Shown here in pieces: positions 26,040 through 40,693 of a stretch of 64,000 bases of DNA. Position 1 is the stretch's first letter; each line of letters starts with the position of its first letter. This DNA comes from Calendula officinalis (lineage: Eukaryota > Streptophyta > Magnoliopsida > Asterales > Asteraceae). A program made the position numbers and the translations under genes. The notes under the pieces are model-generated. The model searched no databases. It saw nothing but the letters and a program-made list of their open reading frames with translations, and was not told the origin of the DNA. The stretch covers positions 28,607,764 to 28,671,763 of the forward strand of contig OY970829.1 of the NCBI GenBank assembly GCA_963853835.1, read 5' to 3'.

Positions 26040-29000
26040 TCCATAACCCATAACCATGGTTCTTGAACCATTATAACCACTAGATGTCCATAACTGATAC
26101 TGATGGCCCATGAACCATTACAACTAGTAACCATGACCAGTAGCCTATAGATATCCATTTTACAAGTAATAGGTGTCCATAACCCATAACCAAGGCCAGT
26201 GAACCATTATAACCACTACATTTCCATAACTCATATCGATGGCCCATGAACCATTATAACTACTAGCCATGACCAATAGCCTATAGATATCCATTTTACA
26301 AGTAATAGGTGTCCATAACCCATAACCATGGTCCTTGAACCATTATAACCAGTAGTTGTCCATAACTGATACTGATGGCCCTTGAACCATTATAACTACT
26401 AGCCATGACCAATAGCCTATAAATATCCATTTTACAAGTAATAGGTGTCCATAACCCATAACCAAGGCCAGTGAACCATTATAACCACTACATGTCCATA
26501 ACTCATATCGATGGCCCTTGAACCATTATAACTACTAGCCATGACCAATAGCCTATAGATATCCATTTTACAAGTAATAGGTGTCCATTACCCATAACAA
26601 TCATCCCTGAACCATTATAACCACTACATTTCCATAACTCATATCGATGGCCCATGAACCATTATAACTACTAGCCATGACTAATGGCCTCTAGATATCC
26701 AATTTACAAGTAATAGGTGTCGATAACCCATAACCATGGTTCTTGAACCATTATAACCACTAGATGTCCATAACTGATACTAATGGCCCTTGAACCATTA
26801 TAACAACTAGCCATGACCTATAGCCTAAAGATATCCATTTTACTAGTAATAGGTGTCCTTAACCCATAACCAAGGCCAGTGAACCATTATAACCACTACA
26901 TGTCCATAACTCATATCATGGCCCTTGAACCATTATAACTACTAGCCATGACCAATAGCCTATAGATATCCATTTTACAAGTAATAGGTGTCCATAACCC
27001 ATAACCAATGCCATTGAACCATTATAACCACTACATGTCCATAACTCATATCGATGGCCCTTGGACCATTATAACTACTAGCCATGACCAATAGCCTATA
27101 GATAACCATTTTACAAGTAATAGGTGTCCATTACCCATAACAATCGTCGTCGAACCATTATAACCACTAGATGTCCATAACTGACACTGATGGCCCTTGA
27201 ACCATTATAACTACTAGCCTTGACCAATAGCCTATAGATATCCATTTTACAAGTAATAGGTGTCCATAACCCATAACCATGTTCCTTGAATCATTATAAC
27301 CACTAGATGTCCATGACTGATACTGATGGCCCTTGAACCATTATAACTACTAGCCATGTCCAATAGCATACAGATATACATTGTACAAGTACTAGGTGTC
27401 CATAACCCATAACCATGGTTCTTGAACCATTATAACCACTAGATGTCCATAACTGATACTGATGGCCCTTGAACCATTATAACTAGTAGCCATGACCAAT
27501 AGCCTATAGATATCGATTTTACAAGTAATAGGTGTCCATAACCCATAACCAAGGCCAGTGAACCATTATAACCACTACATGTCCATAACTCATATCGATG
27601 GCCCTTGAACCATTATAACTACTAGCCATGACCAATAGCCTATAGATTTCCATTTTACAAGTAATAGGTGTCCATAACCCATAACCATGGTCCTTGAACC
27701 ATTATAACCACTACATGTCCATAACTCATATCGATGGCCCTTGAACCATTATAACTACTAGCGATGACCAATAGCCTATAGATATCCATTTTACAAGTAA
27801 TAGGTGTCCATAACCCATAACCAAGGCCATTGAACAATGACTACATGTCCATAACTCATATCGATGGCCCTTGGACCATTATAACTACTAGCCATGACCA
27901 ATAGCCTATAGATAACCATTTTACAAGTAATAGGTGTCCATAACCCATAACCATGGTTCTTGAACCATTATAACCACTAGATGTCCATAACTGATACTGA
28001 TGGCCCATGAACCATTACAACTAGTAACCATGACCAGTAGCCTATAGATATCCATTTTACAAGTAATAGGTGTCCATAACCCATAACCAAGGCCAGTGAA
28101 CCATTATAACAACTACATTTCCATAACTCATATCGATGGCCCATGAACCATTATAACTACTAGCCATGACCAATAGCCTATAGATATCCATTTTACAAGT
28201 AATAGGTGTCCATAACCCATAACCATGGTCCTTGAACCATTATAACCAGTAGTTGTCCATAACTGATACTGATGGCCCTTGAACCATTATAACTACTAGC
28301 CATGACCAATAGCCTATAAATATCCATTTCACAAGTAATAGGTGTCCATAACCCATAACCAAGGCCAGTGAACCATTATAACCACTACATGTCCATAACT
28401 CATATCGATGGCCCTTGAACCATTATAACTACTAGCCATGACCAATAGCCTATAGATATCCATTTTACAAGTAATAGGTGTCCATTACCCATAACAATCA
28501 TCCCTGAACCATTATAACCACTAGATGTCCATAACTGATATTGATGGCCCTTCAACCATTATAACTACTAGCCATGACTAATGGCCTCTAGATATCCAAT
28601 TTACAAGTAATAGGTGTCGATAACCCATAACCTTGGTTCTTGAACCATTATAACCACTAGATGTCCATAACTGATACTAATGGCCCTTGAACCATTATAA
28701 CAACTAGCCATGACCTATAGCCTAAAGATATCCATTTTACTAGTAATAGGTGTCCTTAACCCATAACCAAGGCCAGTGAACCATTATAACCACTACATGT
28801 CCATAACTCATATCGATGGCCCTTGAACCATTATAACTACTAGCCATGACCAATAGCCTATAGATATCCATTTTACAAGTAATAGGTGTCCATAACCCAT
28901 AACCAAGGCCATTGAACCATTATAACCACTACATGTCCATAACTCATATCGATGGCCCTTGGACCATTATAACTACTAGCCATGACCAATAGCCTATAGA

Positions 29001-29815
29001 TAACCATTTTACAAGTAATAGGTGTCCATTACCCATAACAATCGTCGTCGAACCATTATAACCACTAGATGTCCATAACTAACACTGATGGCCCTTGAAC
29101 CATTATAACTACTAGCCTTGACCAATAGCCTATAGATATCCATTTTACAAGTAATAGGTGTCCATAACCCATAACCATGTTCCTTGAATCATTATAACCA
29201 CTAGATGTCCATGACTGATACTGATGGCCCTTGAACCATTATAACTACTAGCCATGTCCAATAGCATACAGATATACATTGTACAAGTACTAGGTGTCCA
29301 TAACCCATAACCATGGTTCTTGAACCATTATAACCACTAGATGTCCATAACTGATACTGATGGCCCTTGAACCATTATAACTAGTAGCCATGACCAATAG
29401 CCTATAGATATCGATTTTACAAGTAATAGGTGTCCATAACCCATAACCAAGGCCAGTGAACCATTATAACCACTACATGTCCATAACTCATATCGATGGC
29501 CCTTGAACCATTATAACTACTAGCCATGACCAATAGCCTATAGATTTCCATTTTACAAGTAATAGGTGTCCATAACCCATAACCATGGTCCTTGAACCAT
29601 TATAACCACTACATGTCCATAACTCATATCGATGGCCCTTGAACCATTATAACTACTAGCGATGACCAATAGCCTATAGATATCCATTTTACAAGTAATA
29701 GGTGTCCATAACCCATAACCAAGGCCATTGAACCATTATAACCACTACATGTCCATAACTCATATCGATGGCCCTTGGACCATTATAACTACTAGCCATG
29801 ACCAATAGCCTATAG
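26040..29815. repeat. 1,897-bp higher-order repeat in satellite B
   Basis: Blocks at about 26,040-27,910 and 27,940-29,815 repeat at an offset of 1,897, for example CCATTACAACTAG at 26,114 and 28,011 and TCATCCCTGAACC at 26,601 and 28,498. The first copy carries a deletion near 27,836 (TTGAACAATGACTACATG), where a dozen bases of the 47-bp unit are lost. Confidence 0.85.
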
Positions 29816-31379
29816 ATAACCATTTTACAAGTAATAGGTGTCCATTACCCATAACAATCGTCGTCGAACCATTATAATCACTAGATGTCCATAACTGACA
29901 CTGATGGCCCTTGAACCATTATAACTACTAGCCTTGACCAATAGCCTATAGATATCCATTTTACAAGTTATAGGTGTCCATAACCCATAACCATGTTCCT
30001 TGAATCATTATAACCACTAGATGTCCATGACTGATACTGATGGCCCTTGAACCATTATAACTACTAGCCATGTCCAATAGCCTACAGATATACATTTTAC
30101 AAGTAATAGGTGACCATAACCCATAACCATGGTTCTTGAACCATTATAACCACTAGATGTCTATAACTGATACTGATGGCCCATGAACCATTATAACTTG
30201 TAACCATGACCAGTAGCCTATAGATATCCATTTTACAAGTAATAGGTGTCCATAACCCATAACCAAGGCCAGTGAACCATTATAACCACTACATGTCCAA
30301 AACTCATATCGATGGCCCTTGAACCATTATAACTACTAGCCATGCCCAATAGCCTATAGATATCCATTTTACAAGTAATAGGTGTCCATAACCCATAACC
30401 ATGGTCCTTGAATCATTATAACCACTAGATGTCCATAACTGATACTGATGGCCCTTGAACCATTATAACTACTAGCCATGTCCAATAGCCTACAGATATC
30501 CATTTTACAAGTAATAGGTGTCCATAACCCATAACCATGGTCCTTGAATCATTATAACCACTAGATGTCCATAACTGATACTGATGGACCTTGAACCATT
30601 ATAACTACTAGCCATGTCCAATAGCCTACAGATATACATTTTACAAGTAATAGGTGTCCATAATCTATAACCATGGTTCTTGAGCCATTATAACCACTTG
30701 ACGTCCATAACTGATACTGATGGCCCATGAACCATTATAACTAGTAACCATGACCAGTAGCCTATAGATATCCATTTTACAAGTAATAGGTGTCCATAAC
30801 CCATAACCAAGGCCAGTGAACCATTATAACCACTACATGTCCATAACTCATATCGATGGCCCTTGTACCATTATAACTACTAGACATGTCCAATAGCCTA
30901 CAGATATCCATTTTACAAGTAATAGGTGTCCATAACCCATAACCATGGTTCTTGAACCATTATAACCACTAGATGTCCATAACTGATATTGATGGCCCAT
31001 GAACCATTTTAACTAGTAACCTTGACCAGTACCCTATATATATCCATTTTACAAGTAATAGGTGTCCATAACCCATAACCAAGGCCAGTGAACCATTATA
31101 ACCACTACATGTCCATAACTCATATCGATGGCCCTTGAACCATTATAACTACTAGCCATGACCAATAGTCTAAAGATATCCATTTTACAAGTAATAGGTG
31201 TCCATAACCCATAACCATGGTCCTTGAACCATTATAACAACTAGATGTCCATAACTGATACTGATGGCCCTTGAACCATTATAACTACTAGCCATGACCG
31301 ATAGCCTATAAATATACATTTTACAAGTAATAGGTGTCCATAACCCATAACCATGGTTCCTGAACCATGATAACAACTA

Positions 31380-34300
31380 GATGTCCATAACTGATACTGA
31401 TGGCCCATGAACCATTACAACTAGTAACCATGACCAGTAGCCTATAGATATCCATTTTACAAGTAATAGGTGTCCATAACCCATAACCAAGGCCAGTGAA
31501 CCATTATAACCACTACATTTCCATAACTCATATCGATGGCCCTTGAACCATTATAACTAGTAGCCATGACCAATAGCATATAGATATCGATTTTACAAGT
31601 AATAGGTGTCCTTAACCCATAACCAAGGCCAGTGAACCATTATAACCACTACATGTCCATAACTCATATCGATGGCCCTTGAACCATTATAACTACTAGC
31701 CATGACCAATAGCCTATAGATATCCATTTTACAAGTAATAGGTGTCCATAACCCATAACCAAGGCCATTGAACCATTATAACCACTACATGTACATAACT
31801 CATATCGATGGCCCTTGGACCATTATAACTACTAGGCATGACCAATAGCCTATAGATAACCATTTTACAAGTAATAGGTGTCCATAACCCATAACCATGT
31901 TCCTTGAATCATTATAACCACTAGATGTCCATGACTGATACTGATGGCCCTTGAACCATTATAACTACTAGCCATGTCCAATAGCCTACAGATATACATT
32001 TTACAAGTAATAGGTGTCCATAACCCATAACCATGGTTCTTGAACCATTATAACCACTTGATGTCCATAACTGATACTGATGGCCCATGAACCATTACAA
32101 CTAGTAACCATGACCAGTAGCCTATAGATATCCATTTTACAAGTAATAGGTGTCCATAACCCATAACCAAGGCCAGTGAACCATTATAACCACTACATTT
32201 CCATAACTCATATCGATGGCCCTTGAACCATTATAACTACTAGCCATGACCAATAGCCTATAGATATCCATTTTAAAAGTAATAGGTGTCCATTACGCAT
32301 AACAATCGTCCCTGAACCATTATAACCACTAGATTTCCATAACTGATACCGACGGCCCTTGAACCATTATAACTACTAGCCATGACCAATAGCCTATAGA
32401 TATCCATTTTACAAGTAATAGGTGTCCATAACCCATAACCATGGTCCTTGAATCATTATAACCACTAGATGTCCATAACTGATACTGATGGCCCTTGAAC
32501 CATTATAACTACTAGCCATGTCCAATAGCCTACAGATATCCATTTTACAAGTAATAGGTGTCCATAACCCATAACCATGGTTCCTGAACCATGATAACAA
32601 CTAGATGTCCATAACTGATACTGATGGCCCTTGAACCATTATAACTAGTAGCCATGACCAATAGCATATAGATATCGATTTTACAAGTAATAGGTGTCCT
32701 TAACCCATAACCAAGGCCAGTGAACCATTATAACCACTACATGTCCATAACTCATATCGATGGCCCTTGAACCATTATAACTACTAGCCATGACCAATAG
32801 CCTATAGATATCCATTTTACAAGTAATAGGTGTCCATAACCCATAACCAAGGCCATTGAACCATTATAACCACTACATGTACATAACTCATATCGATGGC
32901 CCTTGGACCATTATAACTACTAGCCATGACCAATAGCTTGTGGATAACCATTTTACAAGTAATAGGTGTCCATAACCCATAACCATGTTCCTTGAATCAT
33001 TATAACCACAAGATGTCCATGACTGATACAGATGGCCCTTGAACCATTATAACTACTAGCCATGTCCAATAGCCTACAGATATACATTTTACAAGTAATA
33101 GGTGTCCATAACCCATAACCATGGTTCTTGAACCATTATAACCACTTGATGTCCATAACTGACACTGATGGCCCATGAACCATTACAACTAGTAACCATG
33201 ACCAGTAGCCTATAGATATCCATTTTACAAGTAATAGGTGTCCATAACCCATAACCAAGGCCAGTGAACCATTATAACCACTACATTTCCATAACTCATA
33301 TCGATGGCCCTTGAACCATTATAACTACTAGCCATGACCAATGGCCTATAGATATCCATTTTAAAAGTAATAGGTGTCCATTACGCATAACAATCGTCCC
33401 TGAACCATTATAACCACTAGATTTCCATAACTGATACCGACGGCCCTTGAACCATTATAACTACTAGCCATGACCAATAGCCTATAGATATCCATTTTAA
33501 AAGTAATAGGTGTCCATAACCCATAACCATGGTCCTTGAACCATTATAACAACTAGATGTCCATAACTGATACTGATGGCCCTTGAACCATTATAACTAC
33601 TAGCCATGACCGATAGCCTATAAATATACATTTTACAAGTAATAGGTGTCCATAACCCATAACAAAGGCCATTGAACCATTATAACCACTACATGTCCAT
33701 AACTCATATCGATGGCCCTTGAACCATTATAACTACTAGCCATGACCAATAGCCTATAGATATCAATTTTAAAAGTAATAGGTGTCCATTACGCATAACA
33801 ATCGTCCGTGAACCATTATAACCACTAGATTTCCATAACTGATACCGACGGCCCTTGAACCATTATAACTACTAGCCATGACCAATAGCCTATAGATATC
33901 CATTTTACAAGTAATAGGTGTCCATAACCCATAACCATGGTCCTTGAATCATTATAACCACTAGATGTCCATAACTGATACTGATGGCCCTTGAACCATT
34001 ATAACTACTAGCCATGTCCAATAGCCTACAGATATCCATTTTACAAGTAATAGGTGTCCATAACCCATAACCATGGTTCCTGAACCATGATAACAACTAG
34101 ATGTCCATAACTGATACTGATGGCCCTTGAACCATTATAACTAGTAGCCATGACCAATAGCGTATAGATATCGATTTTACAAGTAATATGTGTCCTTAAC
34201 CCATAACCAAGGCCAGTGAACCATTATAACCACTACATGTCCATAACTCATATCGATGGCCCTTGAACCATTATAACTACTAGCCATGACCAATAGCCTA

Positions 34301-34850
34301 TAGATATCCATTTTACAAGTAATAGGTGTCATATAACCCATAACCAAGGCCATTGAACCATTATAACCACTACATGTCCATAACTCATATCGATGGCCCT
34401 TGGACCATTATAACTACTAGCCATGACCAATAGCCTATAGATAACCATTTTACAAGTAATAGGTGTCCATAACCCATAACCATGTTCCTTGAATCATTAT
34501 AACCACTAGATGTCCATGACTGATACTGATGGCCCTTGAACCATTATAACTACTAGCCATGTCCAATAGCCTACAGATATACATTTTACAAGTAATAGGT
34601 GTCCATAACCCATAACCATGGTTCTTGAACCATTATAACCACTAGATGTCCATAACTGATACTGATGGCCCATGAACCATTACAACTAGTAACCATGACC
34701 AGTAGCCTATAGATATCCATTTTACAAGTAATAGGTGTCCATAACCCATAACCAAGGCCAGTGAACCATTATAACCACTACATTTCCATAACTCATAACG
34801 ATGGCCCTTGAACCATTATAACTACTAGCCATGACCAATAGCCTATAGAT
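31380..34850. repeat. Overlapping 1,089-bp and 1,496-bp higher-order repeats
   Basis: GATACCGACGGCCC at 32,345 recurs at 33,841 (offset 1,496, 11 monomers). The surrounding block of roughly 32,250-33,340 matches 33,746-34,840. A shorter offset of 1,089 (8 monomers) links CAATAGCATATAGATATCG at about 31,570 and 32,660. The nested offsets point to successive unequal exchanges. Confidence 0.8.
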
Positions 34851-34854
34851 ATCC

Positions 34855-36927
34855 ATTTTACAAGTAATAGGTGTCCATAACCCATAACCCCATACCTTGA
34901 ACCATTATAACCAGTAGTTGTCCATAACTGATACTGATGGCCCTTGAACCATTATAACTACTAGCCATGACCAATAGCCTATAAATATCCATTTTACAAG
35001 TAATAGGTGTCCATAACCCATAACCAAGGCCAGTGAACCATTATAACCACTACATGTCCATAACTCATATCGATGGCACTTGAACCATTATAACTACTAG
35101 CCATGACCAATAGCCTATAGATATCCATTTTACAAGTAATAGGTGTCCATTACCCATAACAATCGTCCCTGAACCATTATAACCACTAGATGTCCATAAC
35201 TGATACTGATGGTCCTTCAACCATTATAACTACTAGCCATGACTAATAGCCTCTAGATATCCAATTTACAAGTAATAGGTGTCCATAACCCATAACCATG
35301 GTTCTTGAACCATTATAACCACTAGATGTCCATAACTGATACTGATGGCCCTTGAACCATTATAACAACTAGCCATGACCTATAGCCTAAAGATATCCAT
35401 TTTACTAGTAATAGGTATCCTTAACCCATAACCAAGGCCAGTGAACCATTATAACCACTACATGTCCATAACTCATATCGATGGCCCTTGAACCATTATA
35501 ACTACTAGCCATGACCAATAGCCTATAGATATCCATTTTACAAGTAATAGGTGTCCATAACCCATAACCAAGGCCATTGAACCATTATAACCACTACATG
35601 TCCATAACTCATATCGATGGCCCTTGGACCATTATAACTACTAGCCATGACCAATAGCCTATAGATAACCATTTTACAAGTAATAGGTGTCCATTACCCA
35701 TAACCATGTTCCTTGAATCATTATAACCACTAGATGTCCATAACTGACACTGATGGCCCTTGAACCATTATAACTACTAGCCTTGACCAATAGCCTATAG
35801 ATATCCATTTTACAAGTAATAGGTGTCCATAACCCATAACCATGTTCCTTGAATCATTATAACCACTAGATGTCCATGACTGATACTGATGGCCCTTGAA
35901 CCATTATAACTACTAGCCATGTCCAATAGCATACAGATATACATTTTACAAGTACTAGGTGTCCATAACCCATAACCATGGTTCTTGAACCATTATAACC
36001 ACTAGATGTCCATAACTGATACTGATGGCCCTTGAACCATTATAACTACTAGCCATGACCGATAGCCTATAAATATACATTTTACAAGTAATAGGTGTCC
36101 ATAACCCATAACCCCATACCTTGAACCATTATAACCAGTAGTTGTCCATAACTGATACTGATGGCCCTTGAACCATTATAACTACTAGCCATGACCAATA
36201 GCCTATAAATATCCATTTTACAAGTAATAGGTGTCCATAACCCATAACCAAGGCCAGTGAACCATTATAACCACTACATGTCCATAACTCATATCGATGG
36301 CACTTGAACCATTATAACTACTAGCCATGACCAATAGCCTATAGATATCCATTTTACAAGTAATAGGTGTCCATTACCCATAACAATCGTCCCTGAACCA
36401 TTATAACCACTAGATGTCCATAACTGATACTGATGGTCCTTCAACCATTATAACTACTAGCCATGACTAATAGCCTCTAGATATCCAATTTACAAGTAAT
36501 AGGTGTCCATAACCCATAACCATGGTTCTTGAACCATTATAACCACTAGATGTCCATAACTGATACTGATGGCCCTTGAACCATTATAACAACTAGCCAT
36601 GACCTATAGCCTAAAGATATCCATTTTACTAGTAATAGGTATCCTTAACCCATAACCAAGGCCAGTGAACCATTATAACCACTACATGTCCATAACTCAT
36701 ATCGATGGCCCTTGAACCATTATAACTACTAGCCATGACCAATAGCCTATAGATATCCATTTTACAAGTAATAGGTGTCCATAACCCATAACCAAGGCCA
36801 TTGAACCATTATAACCACTACATGTCCATAACTCATATCGATGGCCCTTGGACCATTATAACTACTAGCCATGACCAATAGCCTATAGATAACCATTTTA
36901 CAAGTAATAGGTGTCCATTACCCATAA
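34855..36927. repeat. 1,224-bp higher-order repeat (9 satellite B monomers)
   Basis: The private variant AACCCCATACCTTGAACC occurs at about 34,886 and 36,110, and TTTTACTAGTAATAGGTATC recurs at the same offset of 1,224. The copies stay aligned until about 35,704/36,928, where one continues CCATGTTCC and the other CAATCGTCGTCG. Confidence 0.85.
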
Positions 36928-38504
36928 CAATCGTCGTCGAACCATTATAACCACTAGATGTCCATAACTGACACTGATGGCCCTTGAACCATTATAACTA
37001 CTAGCCTTGACCAATAGCCTATAGATATCCATTTTACAAGTAATAGGTGTCCATAACCCATAACCATGTTCCTTGAATCATTATAACCACTAGATGTCCA
37101 TGACTGATACTGATGGCCCTTGAACCATTATAACTACTAGCCATGTCCAATAGCATACAGATATACATTTTACAAGTACTAGGTGTCCATAACCCATAAC
37201 CATGGTTCTTGAACCATTATAACCACTAGATGTCCATAACTGATACTGATGGCCCTTGAACCATTATAACTAGTAGCCATGACCAATAGCCTATAGATAT
37301 CGATTTTACAATTAATAGGTGTCCTTCACCCATAACCAAGGCCAGTGAACCATTATAACCACTACATGTCCATAACTCATATCGATGGCCCTTGAACCAT
37401 TATAACTACTAGCCATGACCAATAGCCTATAGATATCCATTTTACAAGTAATAGGTGTCCATAACCCATAACCAAGGCCATTGAACCATTATAACCACTA
37501 CATGTCCATAACTCATATCGATGGCCCTTGGACCATTATAACTACTAGCCATGACCAATAGCCTATAGATAACCATTTTACAAGTAATAGGTGTCCATTA
37601 CCCATAACAATCGTCGTCGAACCATTATAACCACTAGATGTCCATAACTGACACTGATGGCCCTTGAACCATTATAACTACTAGCCTTGACCAATAGCCT
37701 ATAGATATCCATTTTACAAGTAATAGGTGTCCATAACCCATAACCATGTTCCTTGAATCATTATAACCACTAGATGTCCATGACTGATACTGATGGCCCT
37801 TGAACCATTATAACTACTAGCCATGTCCAATAGCCGACAGATATACATTTTACAAGTAATAGGTGTCCATAACCCATAACCATGGTTCTTGAACCATTAT
37901 AACCACTAGATGTCCATAACTGATACTGATGGCCCATGAAGCATTACAACTAGTAACCATGACTAGTAGCCTATAGATATCCATTTTAAGAGTAATAGGT
38001 GTCCATAACCCATAACCAAGGCCAGTGAACCATTATAACCACTACATTTCCATAACTCATATCGATGGCCCTTGAACCATTATAACTACTAGCCATGACC
38101 AATAGCCTATAGATATCGATTTTACAATTAATAGGTGTCCTTAACCCATAACCAAGGCCAGTGAACCATTATAACCACTACATGTCCATAACTCATATCG
38201 ATGGCCCTTGAACCATTATAACTACTAGCCATGACCAATAGCCTATAGATATCCATTTTACAAGTAATAGGTGTCCATAACCCATAACCAAGGCCAGTGA
38301 ACCATTATTACCACTACATGTCCATAACTCATATCGATGGCCCTTGAACCATTATAACTACTAGCCATGACCAATAGCCTATAGATATCCATTTTACAAG
38401 TAATATGTGTCCATTACCCATAGCAATCGTCCCTGAACCATTATAACCACTAGATGTCCATAACTGATACTGATGGCCCTTCAACCATTATAACTACTAG
38501 CCAT

Positions 38505-40100
38505 GACCAATAGCCTCTAGATATCCAATTTACAAGTAATAGGTGTCCATAACCCATAACCATGGTTCTTGAACCATTATAACCACTAGATGTCCATAAC
38601 TGATACTGATGGCCCTTGAACCATTATAACAACTAGCCATGACCCACTAAAGTTATCCATTTTACTAGTAATAGGTGTCCTTAACCCATAACCAAGGCCA
38701 GTGAACCATTATAACCACTACATTTCCATAACTCATAACGATGGCCCTTGAACCATTATAACTACTAGCCATGACCAATAGCCTATAGATATCCATTTTA
38801 CATGTAATAGGTGTCCATAACCCATAACCAAGGTCATTGAACCATTATAACCACTACATGTCCATAACTCATATCGATGGCCCTTGGACCATTATAACTA
38901 CTAGCCATGACCAATAGCCTATAGATAACCATTTTACAAGTAATAGGTGTCCATTACCCATAACAATCGTCGTCGAACCATTATAACCACTAGATGTCCA
39001 TAACTGACACTGATGGCCCTTGAACCATTATAACTACTAGCCTTGACCAATAGCCTATAGATATCCATTTTACAAGTAATAGGTGTCCATAACCCATAAC
39101 CATGTTCCTTGAATTATTATAACCACTAGATGTCCATGACTGATACTGATGGCCCTTGAACCATTATAACTACTAGCCATGTCCAATAGCCTACAGATAT
39201 ACATTTTACAAGTAATAGGTGTCCATAACCCATAACCATGGTTCTTGAACCATTATAACCACTAGATGTCCACAAATGATACTGATGGCACTTGAACCAT
39301 TATAACTAGTAGCCATGACCAATAGCCTATAGATATCGATTTTACAAGTAATAGGTGTCCTTAACCCATAACCAAGGCCAGTGAACCATTATAACCACTA
39401 CATGTCCATAACTCATATCGATGGCCCTTGAACCATTATAAGTACTAGCCATGACCAATAGCCTATAGATATCCATTTTACAAGTAATAGGTGTCCATAA
39501 CCCCTAACCAAGGCCATTGAACCATTATAACCACTACATGTCCATAACTCATATCGATGGCCCTTGGACCATTATAACTACTAGCCATGACCAATAGCCT
39601 AAAGATAACCATTTTACAAGTAATAGGTGTCCATTACCCATAACAATCGTCGTTGAACCATTATAACCACTAGATGTCCATGACTGACACTGATGGCCCT
39701 TGAACCATTATAACTACTAGCCTTGACCAATAGCCTCTAGATATCCAATTTACAAGTAATAGGTGTCCATAACCCATAACCATGGTTCTTGAACCATTAT
39801 AACCACTAGATGTCCATAACTGATACTGATGGCCCTTGAACCATTATAACAACTAGCCATGACCCACTAAAGTTATCCATTTTACTAGTAATAGGTGTCC
39901 TTAACCCATAACCAAGGCCAGTGAACCATTATAACCACTACATTTCCATAACTCATAACGATGGCCCTTGAACCATTATAACTACTAGCCATGACCAATA
40001 GCCTATAGATATCCATTTTACATGTAATAGGTGTCCATAACCCATAACCAAGGTCATTGAACCATTATAACCACTACATGTCCATAACTCATATCGATGG
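38505..40100. repeat. 1,220-bp higher-order repeat ending at LINE-1
   Basis: CATGACCCACTAAAGTTATC occurs at 38,639 and 39,859 (offset 1,220). The monomer is shortened by a deletion in AATAGCCTATAGAT. The second copy runs to ATATCGATGG at 40,100 and stops where LINE-1 begins. The intact counterpart at about 38,880 continues CCCTTGGACC. Confidence 0.85.
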
Positions 40101-40693
40101 ATGGATGGTATGGAATGGCAGTGGTATTAGGGGAGTGTTGACTTGTTGACTTTTTCTCTCTAGGGCGAAATCTGGAGATTGGTTTTTTCGCCGGCTGGTT
40201 TTCAACGTTTCTTCCCTAGTTTCATTTGATTTCTTCGTTCTACGTTGTAATCATCCCGTTGACTACTACAATTGTTTTGATTTCAGTGTGATTATCAGAT
40301 TTACCTTCTTTCTTTTTGCGCAATTACTAGAACCCTACGTTCGTATTGTTTCAAAGGTTAGAAGTTTTCCGATCTGTTTTTGGTTTCTTCATACTTCAAT
40401 TACGTTTCTACGTTTCTGGAATCGTGTGATTGGTGATCTTTATTGATCTTTGTTTATTTGGTTCGAGAATTTTCGGTGGTTCATTAACATTATTGCAGTG
40501 ATTTGGTTACACGGGTTTCCTTCTTTCATCGATCTAGATTGAAAGTATTGTTTATTGCTGCGATTTGTTTCCTTCTAAAGAATATTGATTATCGGCTGCA
40601 TTATTATTATATTTCAGTGCTACGATTTGGTAAATCTTTATTAAGGCTGCAGCTAGGTGTTCTTGGCTGCATGCTTTGATCTTGTTGTGTGTA
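40101..40693 (+). promoter_or_regulatory. LINE-1 5' UTR, presumed internal promoter region
   Basis: The leader is T-rich. Three forward W-box-type TTGACT hexamers lie at 40,138, 40,146 and 40,259. A minimal upstream frame ATG CTT TGA sits at 40,671-40,679, 14 nt before the ORF1 start. No convincing TATA box is visible, as expected if transcription uses an internal LINE promoter. Promoter function is inferred from position only. Confidence 0.5.

Larger units (their letters stand above)
19652..40100. repeat. Satellite B, left arm (136-bp tandem repeat, about 150 monomers)
   Basis: The array is built from head-to-tail monomers of 136 bp (rare 135 and 137), all in one orientation. Each has three parts: a 47-bp segment starting GTGTCCATAACCCATAACC, a diverged 47-bp copy starting ATGTCCATAACTGATACTG, and a 42-bp segment starting CCATGACCAATAGCC and ending CATTTTACAAGTAATAG. 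Both 47-bp parts contain TTGAACCATTATAAC. Two main monomer classes alternate: one with ACCATGG, ACTAGATG and CTGATACTGATGG, the other with CAAGGCCAGTG, ACTACATG and CTCATATCGATGG. A third carries CATTACCCATAACAATCGTC. The array is AT-rich and CpG-poor. No gene or RNA gene is visible in it. The 136-bp period would fit a centromeric or pericentromeric satellite, but nothing here proves that. Confidence 0.97.

Noticed and set aside
19652..40100. Hammerhead ribozyme core in satellite B (CTGATGG resembles CTGATGA)
   Set aside because: The conserved CTGANGA is off by one base, and no GAAA partner or matching stems are in register (TTGAACC instead).
40101..40693. Introns in the LINE-1 5' leader (TTGCAG, TTTCAG and CTGCAG acceptor-like sites)
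   Set aside because: Acceptor-like triplets are frequent in T-rich leaders and no matching strong donor is evident. A LINE propagates through its RNA, so an intron would be lost.
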